A stretch of 64,000 nt of DNA, taken from positions 2,368,501 through 2,432,500 of the forward strand of contig NZ_LT607750.1 of the NCBI RefSeq assembly GCF_900090235.1. Reading direction: 5' to 3'. A program made the position numbers and the translations under genes. A model generated the notes under the pieces. The model saw only the letters and a program-made list of their open reading frames with translations. It had not been told where the DNA came from and made no database searches. Shown one piece after another: positions 32,239 to 39,913 of this stretch (position 1 is its first letter; every line of letters begins with the position of its first letter). The DNA is from Micromonospora echinaurantiaca (GTDB taxonomy: Bacteria; Actinomycetota; Actinomycetes; Mycobacteriales; Micromonosporaceae).

Positions 32239-32571
32239 ATGCCACCAGACATCGAAGTCGACGTGCACGCGGTCCGTCGGCTGGAGACCGCCGCGAAGCA
32301 GGTCGCCAGCTCGCTGGCCGCCCTGGAGAGCCGGATCGCCTCGGCCGGCGACATACCGTCGGACGCCTTCGGTCACCTGCCGTTCGCCAGCGACATGCTC
32401 CGCGACAAGTACGCCGAGCAGGTCGAGGGCGGGATGGAGCTGTTCCGGTCGGCGCACGACGCGTTCGAGCGGGTGGCCACCGCGCTGGCCGGCACGGCCG
32501 AGGCGTACGAGCGCAACGAGCAGGACATCGACGCCGGGTTCAAGGCCATCCAGTCCGGGATGTCCCGATGA
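32239..32571 (+). CDS. EspC/ESX-type secretion-associated protein
   Basis: A 110-residue helical protein of the type VII EspC-like class: EVDVHAVRRLETAAKQVASSLAALESRIASAG at the start, a short linker with FGHLPFASDMLRDKYAEQVEGGMELFRSAHDAFERVATALAGTAEAYERNEQDI at the end, giving the helix-turn-helix hairpin with a C-terminal YERNE-type signal region. The start follows GGGGGAGG. Its stop overlaps the next start (ATGA). Likely secreted as a heterodimer partner or substrate. Confidence 0.75.
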   Translation: MPPDIEVDVHAVRRLETAAKQVASSLAALESRIASAGDIPSDAFGHLPFASDMLRDKYAEQVEGGMELFRSAHDAFERVATALAGTAEAYERNEQDIDAGFKAIQSGMSR

Positions 32572-33629
32572 GCGGGCCGGCCGGCAGCGCCGTCCAGTTG
32601 TGGAACGGCATCGACAACGCGCTCTCCGGCGTGCATGAGGCGGTGGACAGCGTCTGCCGCACCCTGGCCTGGCCGCTGATCCAGCTCGTCGACCTGGTCG
32701 ACGGCGAGCCGGCGGCGCTGCGCGCCAAGGCCACCGAGTGGGACGCGCTGGCCGCGCAGGTGCGCGAGCTGGCCCAGGGCCACCGCGGCGCCCGCGAGGC
32801 CGCCCAGGCCGGGTGGCGGTCGCCGTCCGGTGAGGCGTACGGCCGCCGGATGGCCGAGGTGGAGCAGCAGTTGCTCGACCTCGGCGAGCAGTTCGCCGCC
32901 ACCGCCGAATACCTGCGCGGCGTCGCCGACGGCCTGCAGACCGTGCACGACGTGCTGGTCGACCTCTGCGTCGAGTTCGTGAACTGGATGCTGGTCACCC
33001 TGGTCACCGCGCTGCTGATGGCGCCGTTCACCGCCGGGGCGTCCTGGGCGGCCGGCATGGCGATCACGGTCACCCGCGGCATGATCGTGCTGACCCGGAT
33101 GCTCAAGGTGATCCGGCCGCTGGCCGCGCACCTGCAGAAGGTGATCAAGCTGCTCCAGCGGGTGCTCTACTACCTGCGCAAGCTGCGCAGCCACCTGGAC
33201 AAGCTGGTCGACAAGCAGAAGTGGCTGCGTACCGGCCAGAAGTACGCCGACAAGCGGAGCGCCGCCGGTAAGGCGGACAAGTGGTACCACAAGGTGATGG
33301 ATCCGGCCAAGGGCCACTACAAGCTGGGCAAGTCCGGGTCGCCGTTCGACATGGGCGCCTTCGAGCGGATGAAGGTGCTGCGCAACGAGGGCATCAGCAA
33401 CGGCGCCCAGACGATCGCCCGCGACTGGGCCACCAACCTGCCGTGGAACGTGCCGAACACGATCGTGCACGGGGTCACCTGGGGCACCGTCGCGGTCACC
33501 ACCGGCCTCTCCGTGCCCGGCGCCGACCTGGTCGGGGACAAGGTCGACCAGGCGGTGCAGGACGGCGCCGACTGGGTCGACCAGAATGTCTTCGGTCAGC
33601 CGCCCGCGCAGCAGCCGGCGGGCCGGTGA
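32568..33629 (+). CDS. WXG100-like type VII substrate with hydrophobic and basic C-terminal region
   Basis: A 353-residue protein. Residues ~50-130 carry a WXG100/PPE-like helical pair (LRAKATEWDALAAQVRELAQGHRGAREAAQAGWRSPSGEAYGRRMAEVEQQLLDLGEQFAATAEYLRGVADGLQ), with GWRSPSG at the turn. Residues ~145-185 are hydrophobic (MLVTLVTALLMAPFTAGASWAAGMAITVTRGMIVL). Residues ~200-290 are strongly Lys-rich (KVIKLLQRVLYYLRKLRSHLDKLVDKQKW), and the tail is soluble. This resembles LXG/WXG-type effectors with a membrane or nuclease-like tail, but no toxin motif is recognised and no immunity gene is certain. Confidence 0.7.
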   Translation: MSGPAGSAVQLWNGIDNALSGVHEAVDSVCRTLAWPLIQLVDLVDGEPAALRAKATEWDALAAQVRELAQGHRGAREAAQAGWRSPSGEAYGRRMAEVEQQLLDLGEQFAATAEYLRGVADGLQTVHDVLVDLCVEFVNWMLVTLVTALLMAPFTAGASWAAGMAITVTRGMIVLTRMLKVIRPLAAHLQKVIKLLQRVLYYLRKLRSHLDKLVDKQKWLRTGQKYADKRSAAGKADKWYHKVMDPAKGHYKLGKSGSPFDMGAFERMKVLRNEGISNGAQTIARDWATNLPWNVPNTIVHGVTWGTVAVTTGLSVPGADLVGDKVDQAVQDGADWVDQNVFGQPPAQQPAGR

Positions 33630-33650
33630 CGGTCGATCGAGGAGGTACGC

Positions 33651-33768
33651 CGTGAGCGCGAGGAGTGCGTTGGTCCTGCGAGCCCTGCGGTCGCGAACCG
33701 AGGTGGCCGCGTGAGCGCGTGGAGTGCGCCGGTCCTGCGGGCCCCGCGGTCACGATCCGGGGTGGCGG
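33651..33768 (+). repeat. Two tandem 59-bp repeats upstream of the PH-like gene
   Basis: Unit 1 is 33651-33709 and unit 2 is 33710-33768, both beginning CGTGAGCGCG and ending GAGGTGGCCG or GGGGTGGCGG, about 80-85 percent identical. The start of a third unit (CGTGAGCG) supplies the start codon of the following gene. Because 59 is not a multiple of three, the three GTG codons (33652, 33711, 33770) fall in three different frames. Confidence 0.9.
33652..33714 (+). CDS. 20-residue leader ORF 1 (repeat encoded)
   Basis: GTG 33652 to TGA 33714 encodes VSARSALVLRALRSR plus five more residues. GAGGAGG lies 7 nt upstream, the best ribosome site in this stretch. The stop overlaps the next start as GTGA. 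It is paired with a near-copy at 33711-33773. It may be translated as a coupling leader; product function is unknown. Confidence 0.45.
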   Translation: MSARSALVLRALRSRTEVAA

Positions 33769-33773
33769 CGTGA
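33711..33773 (+). CDS. 20-residue leader ORF 2 (repeat encoded)
   Basis: GTG 33711 to TGA 33773 encodes VSAWSAPVLRAPRSR plus five residues, matching leader ORF 1 at 14 of 20 positions. GAGGTGG at the end of repeat 1 is 4 nt upstream of the start. The stop overlaps GTG 33770 of the next gene as GTGA. Confidence 0.45.
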   Translation: MSAWSAPVLRAPRSRSGVAA

Positions 33774-34678
33774 GCGGTGGTGGGCGGGGCCGGCTCGGGC
33801 GGCTCACCGAGGCGGTGCTCGGCGGCGCCCGGGCGGCCCGGGACAAGGCCCGCGAGCTGCGCGACGAGTTCCGTACCAGCGACGAACCGGAGCGTGCCCT
33901 GGTCGCGCCGCTGGTGCCCGGGCAGGAGCTGCGCTACGTCGGGCTGGCCCCGGTGCGGGCGCCCGAGGGGCACCGCGCGGGCAGCCAGCTCGTCGACCGG
34001 GTCGGCGACGAGATGGCCGAGGCGCTCGACCCCCGCGCGCTGTTCGGGCTGCTCAACATCGTCAACCCGGTGGTCTGGGTGGACGCGGTGATGACCCCGG
34101 TGCGGCTGGCCGCGGGCGTCCTCCTGCTCCCCGGCAAGGCCGCCGTGCTCGCGGCGGCCGTGCCCGGCGAGGAGGAGCCGCCGGCCGGGCCGCCGCAGCA
34201 GGCGCCGGTCCGGGAACCGCTACCGCTGACCGAGGAGCAGGAGGCGTTCCGGGCGCTGTTCCGGCTCAGCCGGTACCGGCCGCTGGCCGACCAGCTCGCC
34301 GAGATCGCCTACCGGCGGCGGTACGTCTTCAGCGGCGACCTCGCCACCCTCGCCGGCAGCCTGCTGCTCTTCCTGGAGCGCTACACCGGCACCCCGCTCG
34401 CGGTGACCGACACCCACCTGCACCTGCTGCGGATGGGTCGCCGCCCGGATGAGGGCCGGCCGGACAAGCGCCAGCCCCGGCTGCTGTGGAGCGTGCAGCG
34501 CAGCCGGATCGCCCGGATCGACTGCGACCACGGCGGTGCGCGGCTGATGCACTTCCCGTCGACCATCGTGTTCGACGACGGGTCGTGGATCCGGATCGTC
34601 AACCCGGCGACCCGGGACGACCAGAACCGGTTCCTCGCCGCGGTCCGGGAGATCCCCGGCCAGCGCCCGGCCGGCTGA
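33770..34678 (+). CDS. Hypothetical protein with C-terminal PH-like domain, type VII-associated cluster
   Basis: A 302-residue protein. The N-terminus is a charged amphipathic helix (GRLGRLTEAVLGGARAARDKARELRDEFR), then LVPGQELRYVGLAPVRAPEGHRAGS, a hydrophobic stretch at ~120-150 (AVMTPVRLAAGVLLLPGKAAVLAAAVPG), and a C-terminal beta-rich region (LAVTDTHLHLLRMGR...LLWSVQRSRIARIDCDHGGARLMHFPSTIVFDDGSWIRIVNP) with the pattern of bacterial PH domains. GTG 33770 is used: upstream frame extension runs through the tandem repeats. No function can be named; membrane association is likely. Confidence 0.7.
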   Translation: MSGGGRGRLGRLTEAVLGGARAARDKARELRDEFRTSDEPERALVAPLVPGQELRYVGLAPVRAPEGHRAGSQLVDRVGDEMAEALDPRALFGLLNIVNPVVWVDAVMTPVRLAAGVLLLPGKAAVLAAAVPGEEEPPAGPPQQAPVREPLPLTEEQEAFRALFRLSRYRPLADQLAEIAYRRRYVFSGDLATLAGSLLLFLERYTGTPLAVTDTHLHLLRMGRRPDEGRPDKRQPRLLWSVQRSRIARIDCDHGGARLMHFPSTIVFDDGSWIRIVNPATRDDQNRFLAAVREIPGQRPAG

Positions 34679-34697
34679 CCGGGGCGGGCGGCGCCGC

Positions 34698-35669
34698 TCA
34701 GCCGTCCCGCTCCGGGTAGCCGACCGGCACCGAGGACACGTCGTCCAGCGCGGTGGTGATCTCCTCCGGCAACGTCATCCGTTCCACCTGCAGCGCGCCC
34801 AGCAGCTGCCCCACCGTCCGGGCGCCGAGGATCGGCGCCACCACCCCGGGGCGGTCGCGGATCCAGGCCAGCGCCACCTCCAGCGGCGACACCCCGAGCC
34901 CGCCGGCCGCGGTGGCCACCGCCTCCACGATGCTGGAGCAGCGCGGCTCCAGGTAGGTGGCGACGAACCGCTCGAAGTGCGGCGACGCCGCCCGGGAGTC
35001 GGCCGGCCGGCCGTGCCGGTACTTGCCGGTCAACACCCCCCGGCCCAGCGGCGACCAGGGCAGCACGCCCAGCCCGAGCGCCTCGCAGGCCGGCAGCACC
35101 TCCCGCTCCACGCCCCGCTCCAGCAGCGAGTACTCCACCTGCGCCGCCACCACCGGGGCCCGCCCCGGCCAGGCGGCCTGCCAGGTGGCGGCGCGGGCGG
35201 TCTGCCAGCCGGAGAAGTTCGACACCCCGACGTAGCGGACCCGGCCGCTGGCCACCGCGTGGTCCAACGCCGACAGGGTCTCCTCCAGCGGGGTGTCCGG
35301 GTCGTAGCCGTGCACCTGGAACAGGTCGACGTGGTCGGTGCCGAGCCGGCGCAGCGAGGCGTCGAGCGTACGCAGCAGGTGCCCGCGTGAGCCGTCGCGC
35401 CGGCGGCCGCTGCCCGGCCGCAACCCCGCCTTGGTGGCGATCAGCAGCTCGTCGCGGGGGACCAGGGTGCCCAGCAGCGAACCGATCACCGACTCCGCGT
35501 CGCCGTCGCCGTAGACGTCGGCGGTGTCGACCAGGTTGCCGCCCGCGTCGAGGTAACTCTTCAGCTGGGCGGCCGCATCGTCGGCGTCGGTGTCCCGGCC
35601 CCAGGTCATGGTGCCGAGAGCGAGCCGCGAAACCGCCAGCCCGCTTCGGCCGAGCGGTCGCTGTTGCAT
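34698..35669 (-). CDS. Aldo/keto reductase
   Basis: A 323-residue NADPH-dependent TIM-barrel reductase. The catalytic tetrad is visible: D in NLVDTADVYGDG, Y in VYGDG, K in ELLIATKAGL and H in DLFQVHGYDPDTPLEETL. It has the family's C-terminal cofactor segment VVAPILGARTVGQLLGALQVE. The closest type is the general-stress/voltage-channel-beta-like AKR group; substrate unknown. ATG 35669. The 246-nt gap to the LLM gene carries divergent promoters. Confidence 0.88.
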   Translation of the reverse strand: MQQRPLGRSGLAVSRLALGTMTWGRDTDADDAAAQLKSYLDAGGNLVDTADVYGDGDAESVIGSLLGTLVPRDELLIATKAGLRPGSGRRRDGSRGHLLRTLDASLRRLGTDHVDLFQVHGYDPDTPLEETLSALDHAVASGRVRYVGVSNFSGWQTARAATWQAAWPGRAPVVAAQVEYSLLERGVEREVLPACEALGLGVLPWSPLGRGVLTGKYRHGRPADSRAASPHFERFVATYLEPRCSSIVEAVATAAGGLGVSPLEVALAWIRDRPGVVAPILGARTVGQLLGALQVERMTLPEEITTALDDVSSVPVGYPERDG

Positions 35670-35876
35670 GGGTGAACCTTATTTCGAACCGGGCCCGGAC
35701 GGATATCCTCGCCTGGCCGTCAAGTCTGCCGCCCCGGGCCGGTGTCCGCTCGGCCCGGTGCCGGCTGGCCCCCCCGGCCGGTCGGACCCGCCATCCGCCC
35801 GACCCGCCGACCGGCCGGACGCCGAGGTCGCGGCGATTCCGGTGAGCCGGTGATCGGCCCCGCGTCCGGCATTGCG

Positions 35877-35882
35877 TAACCT
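35877..35882 (+). promoter_or_regulatory. Putative -10 element (TAACCT) for the LLM oxidoreductase-uppP operon
   Basis: TAACCT in GCGTAACCTGGTGCG, about 34 nt before GTG 35916, with GGGGGAGG as ribosome site in between. It has the common actinobacterial -10 form. A convincing -35 element is not seen. Confidence 0.45.
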
Positions 35883-35915
35883 GGTGCGACCTGTGGTGCG
35901 GATGGGGGAGGACCA

Positions 35916-36968
35916 GTGCGACTCGGGCTCAGCCTCGGATACCAGACGGCGTGGAGCACGCCGGCCGACCACCTGGCCCTGGCCCAGGAGGCGGACCGGC
36001 TCGGCTACTCGGTGGTGTGGGCGGCGGAGGCCTACGGCTCCGACTCGCCGAGCATGCTCGCCTGGATGGCCGGCCAGACCGAGCGGATCGACGTGGGCGC
36101 CGCGGTGATGCAGATCCCCGCCCGTACCCCGGCGATGACCGCGATGACCGCGGCGACGATCGACGCCCTCTCCGGCGGCCGGTTCCGGCTCGGCCTGGGC
36201 GTGTCCGGCCCGCAGGTCTCCGAGGGCTGGCACGGCGTACGCTTCGCCAAGCCGCTGGCCCGCACCCGCGAGTACGTCGACATCGTGAAGCTGGCCGTGG
36301 CGCGCAAGGAGGTCGCCTACGACGGCGAGTTCTACACGCTGCCGCTGCCCGACGGCCCCGGCAAGGCCCTCCGGCTCGGCTTCCACCCGCCGCGCGAGCA
36401 CATCCCGATCTACCTGGCCGCGGTCGGCCCGAAGAACCTGGAACTGGCCGGGGAGATCGCGGACGGCTGGCTGGCCGTCTTCTACTCGCCCGAGTTCGCC
36501 GAGGAGCAGCTGGCGTCCGTGCGGGCCGGGCGGGCGAAGGTCGGCAAGGAACTGGCCGGCTTCGACGTGGTCCCGTCCGTGCCGGTGGTCGTCGGCGACG
36601 ACATCGCCACCTGCGCCGAGCTGGTCCGCTGGTACGCCGCGCTCTACGTGGGCGGCATGGGCAGCCGGCAGCAGAACTTCTACAACCAGCTGGCCACCCG
36701 GATGGGGTACGGCGACGCCGCCCGCGAGGTGCAGGACCTCTACCTCGCCAAGCGGCAGCGCGACGCGGCCGCCGCGGTGCCGATGGAGTTCATCGACCGC
36801 ACCTCGCTGCTCGGACCGAAGGAGCGCATCGCCGAGCGGATGCGGGAGTACGCCGCCGCCGGCGTCACCACCCTGTCGGTGAGCCTGTTCGCCGCCGACC
36901 GGGACAGCGGGGTGCAGACCCTGCGTACCGTCGCCGAGGCGTTCGACCTCGCCGGAGTCGGCGAGTGA
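35916..36968 (+). CDS. LLM class F420-dependent oxidoreductase
   Basis: A 350-residue luciferase-like TIM-barrel flavin/F420 oxidoreductase: [87 protein letters not shown], and [29 protein letters not shown]. This pattern is the F420-dependent LLM type of mycobacteria and relatives. The GTG start has GGGGGAGG upstream. Its stop overlaps the uppP start (GTGA), so the two are co-transcribed and probably coupled; the biochemical link is unclear. Confidence 0.88.
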   Translation: MRLGLSLGYQTAWSTPADHLALAQEADRLGYSVVWAAEAYGSDSPSMLAWMAGQTERIDVGAAVMQIPARTPAMTAMTAATIDALSGGRFRLGLGVSGPQVSEGWHGVRFAKPLARTREYVDIVKLAVARKEVAYDGEFYTLPLPDGPGKALRLGFHPPREHIPIYLAAVGPKNLELAGEIADGWLAVFYSPEFAEEQLASVRAGRAKVGKELAGFDVVPSVPVVVGDDIATCAELVRWYAALYVGGMGSRQQNFYNQLATRMGYGDAAREVQDLYLAKRQRDAAAAVPMEFIDRTSLLGPKERIAERMREYAAAGVTTLSVSLFAADRDSGVQTLRTVAEAFDLAGVGE

Positions 36969-37801
36969 CCTGGGTCGAAGCCATCGTCCTGGGCATCGTC
37001 CAGGGATTGACGGAGTTCCTTCCGGTCAGCTCGTCCGGCCACCTGCGGATCACCTCCGCGATCTTCTTCGAGCGGGACGCCGGGGCGTCGTTCACCGCGG
37101 TGACCCAGCTGGGCACCGAGGCGGCGGTGCTGATCTACTTCGCCAAGGACATCTGGCGGATCACCCGGACGTGGCTGGTCGGGATCACGGACAAGTCGGT
37201 CCGCTCCAGCCTCGACTACCGGATGGGCTGGTACGTGATCGTCGGCTCGATCCCGATCGGGCTGTTCGGCTTCCTGTTCAAGGACCAGATCCGTACCGCC
37301 GGCCGCAACCTGTGGCTGGTCGCCACCACGCTGATCGTCTTCGCGTTCGTCCTCGCGTTCGCCGAGTACTGGGGCCGGCAGACCCGCACCCTGCAGAACT
37401 TCCGGATGAGCGACGGCGTGGTGATGGGCTTCGCCCAGGCGATGGCGCTGATCCCCGGGGTGTCCCGCTCCGGCGGCACGCTCACCGCCGGGCTGCTGCT
37501 CAACCTGACCCGCGAGGCGGCCGCCCGGTACTCGTTCCTGCTGGCCATCCCAGCCGTGGTGATGTCCGGGATCTTCAGCGTCGGTGACGTCTTCGAACCG
37601 GCCGCCCCCGGCACCTCGGCGCCGTCGGTCGCCCAGATGATCGTCGCCACGGTCATCGCGTTCGCCATCGGCTACGCGGCCATCGCCTGGCTGCTGCGCT
37701 ACGTCGCCCACCACACCCTGTACGTCTTCGTGCTCTACCGGGTCGCGCTGGGCACCCTGGTCCTCGCCCTGCTGATGACCGGCACCATCAGCGCCACCTA
37801 A
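36965..37801 (+). CDS. uppP: Undecaprenyl-diphosphate phosphatase
   Basis: A 278-residue membrane enzyme that recycles the lipid carrier undecaprenyl diphosphate to the monophosphate for peptidoglycan synthesis, and whose overproduction gives bacitracin resistance. Both signature motifs are intact: [13 protein letters not shown] (E17, S22-S24, H26) and [14 protein letters not shown] (R168 in P164-G171). Six to eight hydrophobic segments follow. GTG 36965 overlaps the upstream stop; the first residues [20 protein letters not shown] match the family start. Confidence 0.95.
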   Translation: MTWVEAIVLGIVQGLTEFLPVSSSGHLRITSAIFFERDAGASFTAVTQLGTEAAVLIYFAKDIWRITRTWLVGITDKSVRSSLDYRMGWYVIVGSIPIGLFGFLFKDQIRTAGRNLWLVATTLIVFAFVLAFAEYWGRQTRTLQNFRMSDGVVMGFAQAMALIPGVSRSGGTLTAGLLLNLTREAAARYSFLLAIPAVVMSGIFSVGDVFEPAAPGTSAPSVAQMIVATVIAFAIGYAAIAWLLRYVAHHTLYVFVLYRVALGTLVLALLMTGTISAT

Positions 37802-37815
37802 CCGTCCGCGACCCC

Positions 37816-37854
37816 CGACGGCCCCCGGCACCGCGAGGCGACCGGGGGCCGTCG
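37816..37854 (+). terminator. 13-bp hairpin after uppP
   Basis: Arms CGACGGCCCCCGG (37816-37828) and CCGGGGGCCGTCG (37842-37854) with a 13-nt loop, 15 nt past the uppP stop. Confidence 0.85.
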
Positions 37855-38044
37855 CCGTTCCATCCCAGCGCCCCGGCGCGGGTCCTGACGACCTGCCGCG
37901 AGGTCGCGCCAGGTCTGGCCGATCCAGGATTCACATCCGCTGGCTGCCGGGTCGGTGACCGGGGGCTGCGACGGCCGGGCCCTCCGCCGGCCGCGAGGCG
38001 CGGCTCACGCCTCCCGGGGCCAGGGGCCGCGGGTTCCCGAAAGA

Positions 38045-38087
38045 CAGCGCCGCCCCCGCGGCCTTGTGGGCTGCGGGGGCGGCGCTG
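38045..38087. terminator. 15-bp GC hairpin in gene-poor stretch
   Basis: CAGCGCCGCCCCCGC (38045-38059) pairs perfectly with 38073-38087 around a 13-nt loop. It is ~240 nt past uppP and could be a back-up terminator or part of an unrecognised small RNA. Confidence 0.6.
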
Positions 38088-38374
38088 GGGTGTCGGTGTG
38101 CAGGTCGCCTCTCGGCGAGTGGCGCGACGCGGCTCCAGCCGGACGGTATTCCGCGAAGGCTATAGAGGTGAGGCCCGGGGACACTGAGTCACACCGACAC
38201 TGGTCTCAACCGGGTAGTGGGTCGGGTTGTTCCCGCTTGCTGGACTGGTTTCGTGCCGGGTGGCGGTCGGCCGCCCGCGCCCCTTGGCTGCACGGCATCG
38301 TCCGTCGGCCGGGCCTTCGGGCGCCGATGTTGCGGTGGTCGGGGGTGTGGCCTGGTGCGTTGGGGACAAGGTTG

Positions 38375-38448
38375 GGGGTGTGGCCCGCCGTGCCCAGCTT
38401 CGGGCGGTCAGGCTTGATCCCTGCGCCGGGCACGGCGGGCCACACCCC
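38375..38448. repeat. Palindromic element copy 1 (GTGTGGCCCGCCGTG family)
   Basis: 21-bp perfect arms (38375-38395 and 38428-38448) flank a 32-nt loop. The loop contains GGTCAGGCTTGATCCCTGC. Arms and loop recur at 40492-40563 with the loop in the opposite orientation, so this is a mobile-type or dispersed palindromic unit and not a simple terminator. Confidence 0.85.
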
Positions 38449-38548
38449 TGTCCCGGTCGAGCCTCGACCGCCGGTCGCGGTCGTCGGGTCGGTGCCTCGC
38501 GCTGTCCGCGTGGGTGTGCGGGACGTGGGTGTGTGGGGCGCTGGTCGA

Positions 38549-38595
38549 GATCTTGGACAGTTTCGGTTCGCGGCGGACGGTAACTGTCCAAGATC
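38549..38595. repeat. 14-bp inverted repeat GATCTTGGACAGTT
   Basis: GATCTTGGACAGTT (38549-38562) and its exact complement (38582-38595) flank a 19-nt loop. The arms are less GC-rich than the surroundings. From memory this motif is frequent in Micromonospora genomes; that recollection was not checked. Confidence 0.75.
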
Positions 38596-38787
38596 GCCGC
38601 CAGGCCGCCGGTGTCAGCGCGCGCCGCTGCCGCCGCCGTGCCGGGTCGGCGGGGATGTTCGGTTCCGCGAGGTGCCGATACCCGGTGGTGGGTGCCCGGT
38701 CAGCGGTGGTAGGTGTCGGTCGGTCTGCTGGGAAGACATCGCTGGCCAGCGCCCGCGATCGGGGGCCGGCCCGAGTCCGGGTATGCC

Positions 38788-38873
38788 GCAGGGCCGGCAC
38801 CCGTGGTGGGTGCTGGCCCTGCGGTCGGTGGATGTGCTGCTGGCCGGCACCCGGTGTGGGTGTCGGCCAGCAG
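38788..38873 (-). terminator. Two tandem similar hairpins downstream of the lysozyme-fold gene
   Basis: Hairpin 1: arms 38788-38802 and 38808-38822 (loop GTGGT). Hairpin 2: arms 38837-38852 and 38858-38873 (short loop). Both contain GGCCGGCACCC / GGGTG(C/T)(T/C)GGCC, so they look duplicated. They begin 41 nt past the stop of the minus-strand gene at 38914 and most likely end its transcript. Confidence 0.75.
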
Positions 38874-38913
38874 TCCCCCCATGAGGAAAGTCGGTCCTGC
38901 GTGTGTTGGGTTG

Positions 38914-39510
38914 TCAGTTGTTCCAGTGCTCGGCGACGAGGTCGGCGGCCTGCTGCTCCCACTGGGCGTAGTGGAACGGGTAGGCCGACACCTGCACCGT
39001 CTGGGCGGCCTTGGTCAGCGGCATGTCCTGCCAGCCGTCGACCTGCTTGAGGCCCTTCAGGAACGCCGTGGTCGAGTACTCGGGGTCGGTGATCTGCTCG
39101 ACCGTGCCCCAACCCGAGGACGGGCGCTGCTGGAACAGGCCCTGCGAGTCGTGGTCGTTGCGCTCACCCAGGTGACCCAGGTTCTCCAGCTTCGACTCCT
39201 GCAGCGCGGTCGCGATCGCCACCACCGCCGCGCGCTCGTCCATGTCGGACTTCTTCGTCGCCGCGATGATCGCCTTCACGTTCTCCACCTGCTCACCGTC
39301 GAGCTCGATGCGCGACTGCTCACCCTGCACACCATGCGGAATCAGCTTCGCCTTATCGACACCCGGCTTGTCAGCCTGCACGGTCACGGCGACCGGCTTC
39401 ACCGACTCGACCGACGCGGCCTCAGCGTGCATGGCGGGGCCAGCGGCGATGCCACCGGCGAAGGCCAGACCAGCAATACCCAGAACGCTCTTACGCATGA
39501 TCGTGTTCAT
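38914..39510 (-). CDS. Secreted lysozyme/transglycosylase-fold protein
   Basis: A 198-residue secreted protein. Signal peptide: MNTIMRKSVLGIAGLAFAGGIAAGPAMHAEAAS (residues ~1-32). The mature part has a spacer helix and a domain with VVAIATALQESKLENLGHLGERNDHDSQGLFQQRPSSGWGTVEQITDPEYSTTAFLKGLKQVDGW, the pattern of actinobacterial lysozyme-like/lytic transglycosylase domains; the Glu in ALQESKLEN is the likely catalytic acid. It ends FHYAQWEQQAADLVAEHWNN. AAGGAG precedes ATG 39510. The upstream region holds three tandem GGAAT-N18-GTT promoter matches, so stress-responsive cell-wall remodelling is plausible. Confidence 0.8.
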   Translation of the reverse strand: MNTIMRKSVLGIAGLAFAGGIAAGPAMHAEAASVESVKPVAVTVQADKPGVDKAKLIPHGVQGEQSRIELDGEQVENVKAIIAATKKSDMDERAAVVAIATALQESKLENLGHLGERNDHDSQGLFQQRPSSGWGTVEQITDPEYSTTAFLKGLKQVDGWQDMPLTKAAQTVQVSAYPFHYAQWEQQAADLVAEHWNN

Positions 39511-39706
39511 CACAAAGCTCCTTCGGGGGATGACGCCACCAAACCCAAGGGGGACGGGCCACAGCAGCGCAAGCACCATCAGGCGCCCAGAAAGACTCAG
39601 GGGAAGAACCACTCGGCACTCTCGCGGGGCGGGGGATGCCCTGGCCGGTGCCAGATGCCCGGCAAACCTGCGGGGCGGGGGTGCCCTGCGCGGCCGGACT
39701 GTGTGT

Positions 39707-39732
39707 AACGACCGCCAGCACCCCATCATTCC
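39707..39732 (-). promoter_or_regulatory. ECF-type promoter match P1 (GGAAT-N18-GTT)
   Basis: On the minus strand GGAAT (39732-39728), exactly 18 nt, then GTTACA. This fits the SigR/SigH-class -35/-10 consensus (GGAAT-N18-GTT). It is the promoter closest to the lysozyme-fold gene and would leave a leader of about 190 nt. Confidence 0.6.
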
Positions 39733-39793
39733 GGGGCCGGAACCCTCACCCGGCTCTGCCGGGCGGGGTGTTGCTGCGATCGCCGGGGGATGT

Positions 39794-39819
39794 AACGACC
39801 GGCCGCCCGCCATCATTCC
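39794..39819 (-). promoter_or_regulatory. ECF-type promoter match P2 (GGAAT-N18-GTT)
   Basis: Minus strand GGAAT (39819-39815), 18 nt, GTTACAT. The flanks are nearly the same as P1 (GGAATGATGG...GGTCGTTACA), 87 bp further upstream. Confidence 0.6.
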
Positions 39820-39887
39820 GCCGGGGTCACGGGCCTCGGGGCCGGCCGGGCCGGCGGCGTGCCCTTGCTCGATCGTCCGCATGATGT

Positions 39888-39913
39888 AACGCCCCCGACC
39901 CGGCCCCGATTCC
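39888..39913 (-). promoter_or_regulatory. ECF-type promoter match P3 (GGAAT-N18-GTT)
   Basis: Minus strand GGAAT (39913-39909), 18 nt, GTTACAT, 94 bp upstream of P2. The spacer differs, so the hexamers and their distance are what is conserved. Confidence 0.55.

Larger units (their letters stand above)
37802..38913. other. 1.1-kb gene-poor stretch rich in palindromes
   Basis: No coding region convinces here: open frames on both strands are long only because the DNA is GC-rich, they cross large palindromes and match no family. It contains the uppP terminator, a further 15-bp hairpin, a ~74-bp palindromic element repeated in inverted orientation at 40492, a 14-bp inverted repeat, and two tandem hairpins next to the lysozyme-like gene. 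It may be a site of repeat accumulation or hold unrecognised RNA. Confidence 0.6.

Noticed and set aside
36965..37801. Fusion of the LLM reductase region with UppP suggested by a long frame from 35951
   Set aside because: The upstream part of that frame is an out-of-frame shadow of the LLM gene; UppP starts at GTG 36965 with its normal N-terminus.
37955..38884. 309-codon open frame in the gene-poor stretch
   Set aside because: It runs through several large palindromes, contains low-complexity Arg/Pro/Gly sequence, and neither strand shows a convincing protein.
39511..39706. Possible c-di-AMP (ydaO-type) riboswitch upstream of the lysozyme-fold gene
   Set aside because: Such riboswitches often precede cell-wall hydrolase genes in actinobacteria and the leader is long enough, but I could not align the conserved core by eye. 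A covariance-model search would decide.
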